DNA of 14,692 nt from Thiodiazotropha sp037382065 (GTDB taxonomy: Bacteria; Pseudomonadota; Gammaproteobacteria; Chromatiales; Chromatiaceae). The stretch's first letter is position 1, and every line of letters starts with the position of its first letter. The stretch spans positions 1-14,692 of the forward strand of contig JARRQF010000053.1 in assembly GCA_037382065.1 (NCBI GenBank), written 5' to 3'. Both the position numbers and the translations under genes were made by a program. The notes beneath the pieces are model-generated. The model was not told the origin of the DNA, made no database searches, and was given only the letters and a program-made list of their open reading frames with translations. Shown piece after piece: positions 14,672-14,692 of this stretch.

Positions 14672-14692
14672 CCTCTCCCCTTGCGGGAGAGG
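14672..14692. repeat. CCTCTCCC/GGGAGAGG hairpin at window edge
   Basis: CCTCTCCC at 14672-14679 pairs with GGGAGAGG at 14685-14692 around CTTGC. The same CCTC..GAGG theme occurs in the hairpin at 14565-14590. The element is probably cut by the end of the window. Confidence 0.45.

Noticed and set aside
14650..14672. GGTTCAAACCCC resembling a tRNA T-arm
   Set aside because: The surrounding bases do not give a T-stem of five pairs, and no anticodon arm or acceptor stem can be built on either strand.

Overview
The window reads as chromosomal DNA of a gammaproteobacterium. The evidence is close family resemblance of YbiT, the CbpA/CbpM pair and EptA to gammaproteobacterial proteins, a TonB-dependent outer membrane receptor, and dispersed short palindromic repeats typical of free-living gammaproteobacteria such as Chromatiales and Thiotrichales-like sulfur bacteria. 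That lineage guess is inference. All recognisable genes lie on the + strand. No rRNA, tRNA, CRISPR array or transposase gene was seen.

Layout. (1) Positions 1-1462 hold two tandem paralogous outer-membrane beta-barrel genes, the first cut by the window edge. Each is followed by a related terminator hairpin, so the duplicated unit includes the 3' flank. (2) Positions 1463-2270 form a gene-poor stretch with three copies of a dispersed repeat and a possible coding remnant. A fourth repeat copy abuts the stop codon of the last gene, 12.9 kb away. (3) Positions 2271-9312 carry the most interesting locus: six collinear genes, closely packed or overlapping except for one gap. They encode a TonB-dependent receptor, a membrane-anchored His-rich periplasmic protein of DUF4198-like build, a NapH-type polyferredoxin membrane protein, a double-cubane-cluster protein of the HgdB/BadE family, its ATP-dependent activator of the HgdC/BadF family, and a CcdA/DsbD-like two-Cys membrane protein. 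(4) A short MITE-like inverted-repeat element (9312-9460) separates this locus from housekeeping genes: ybiT (ABC-F ATPase), cbpA-cbpM (DnaJ-like co-chaperone and its modulator) and eptA (lipid A phosphoethanolamine transferase). (5) The last 210 bases are a mosaic of repeats and hairpins.

How the genes may work together. The six-gene locus links outer-membrane uptake (TonB receptor), periplasmic handling of a probable metal or metal complex (His-rich protein), two routes for moving electrons across or along the inner membrane (polyferredoxin, CcdA-like protein), and an ATP-driven very low-potential reductase pair in the cytoplasm. No acyl-CoA genes accompany the reductase pair, which argues against an ordinary 2-hydroxyacyl-CoA dehydratase or benzoyl-CoA reductase. 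I infer a system that imports a scarce chelate or other hard-to-reduce substrate and reduces it with ATP-energised electrons. The substrate is unknown and I know of no characterised pathway with this gene set.
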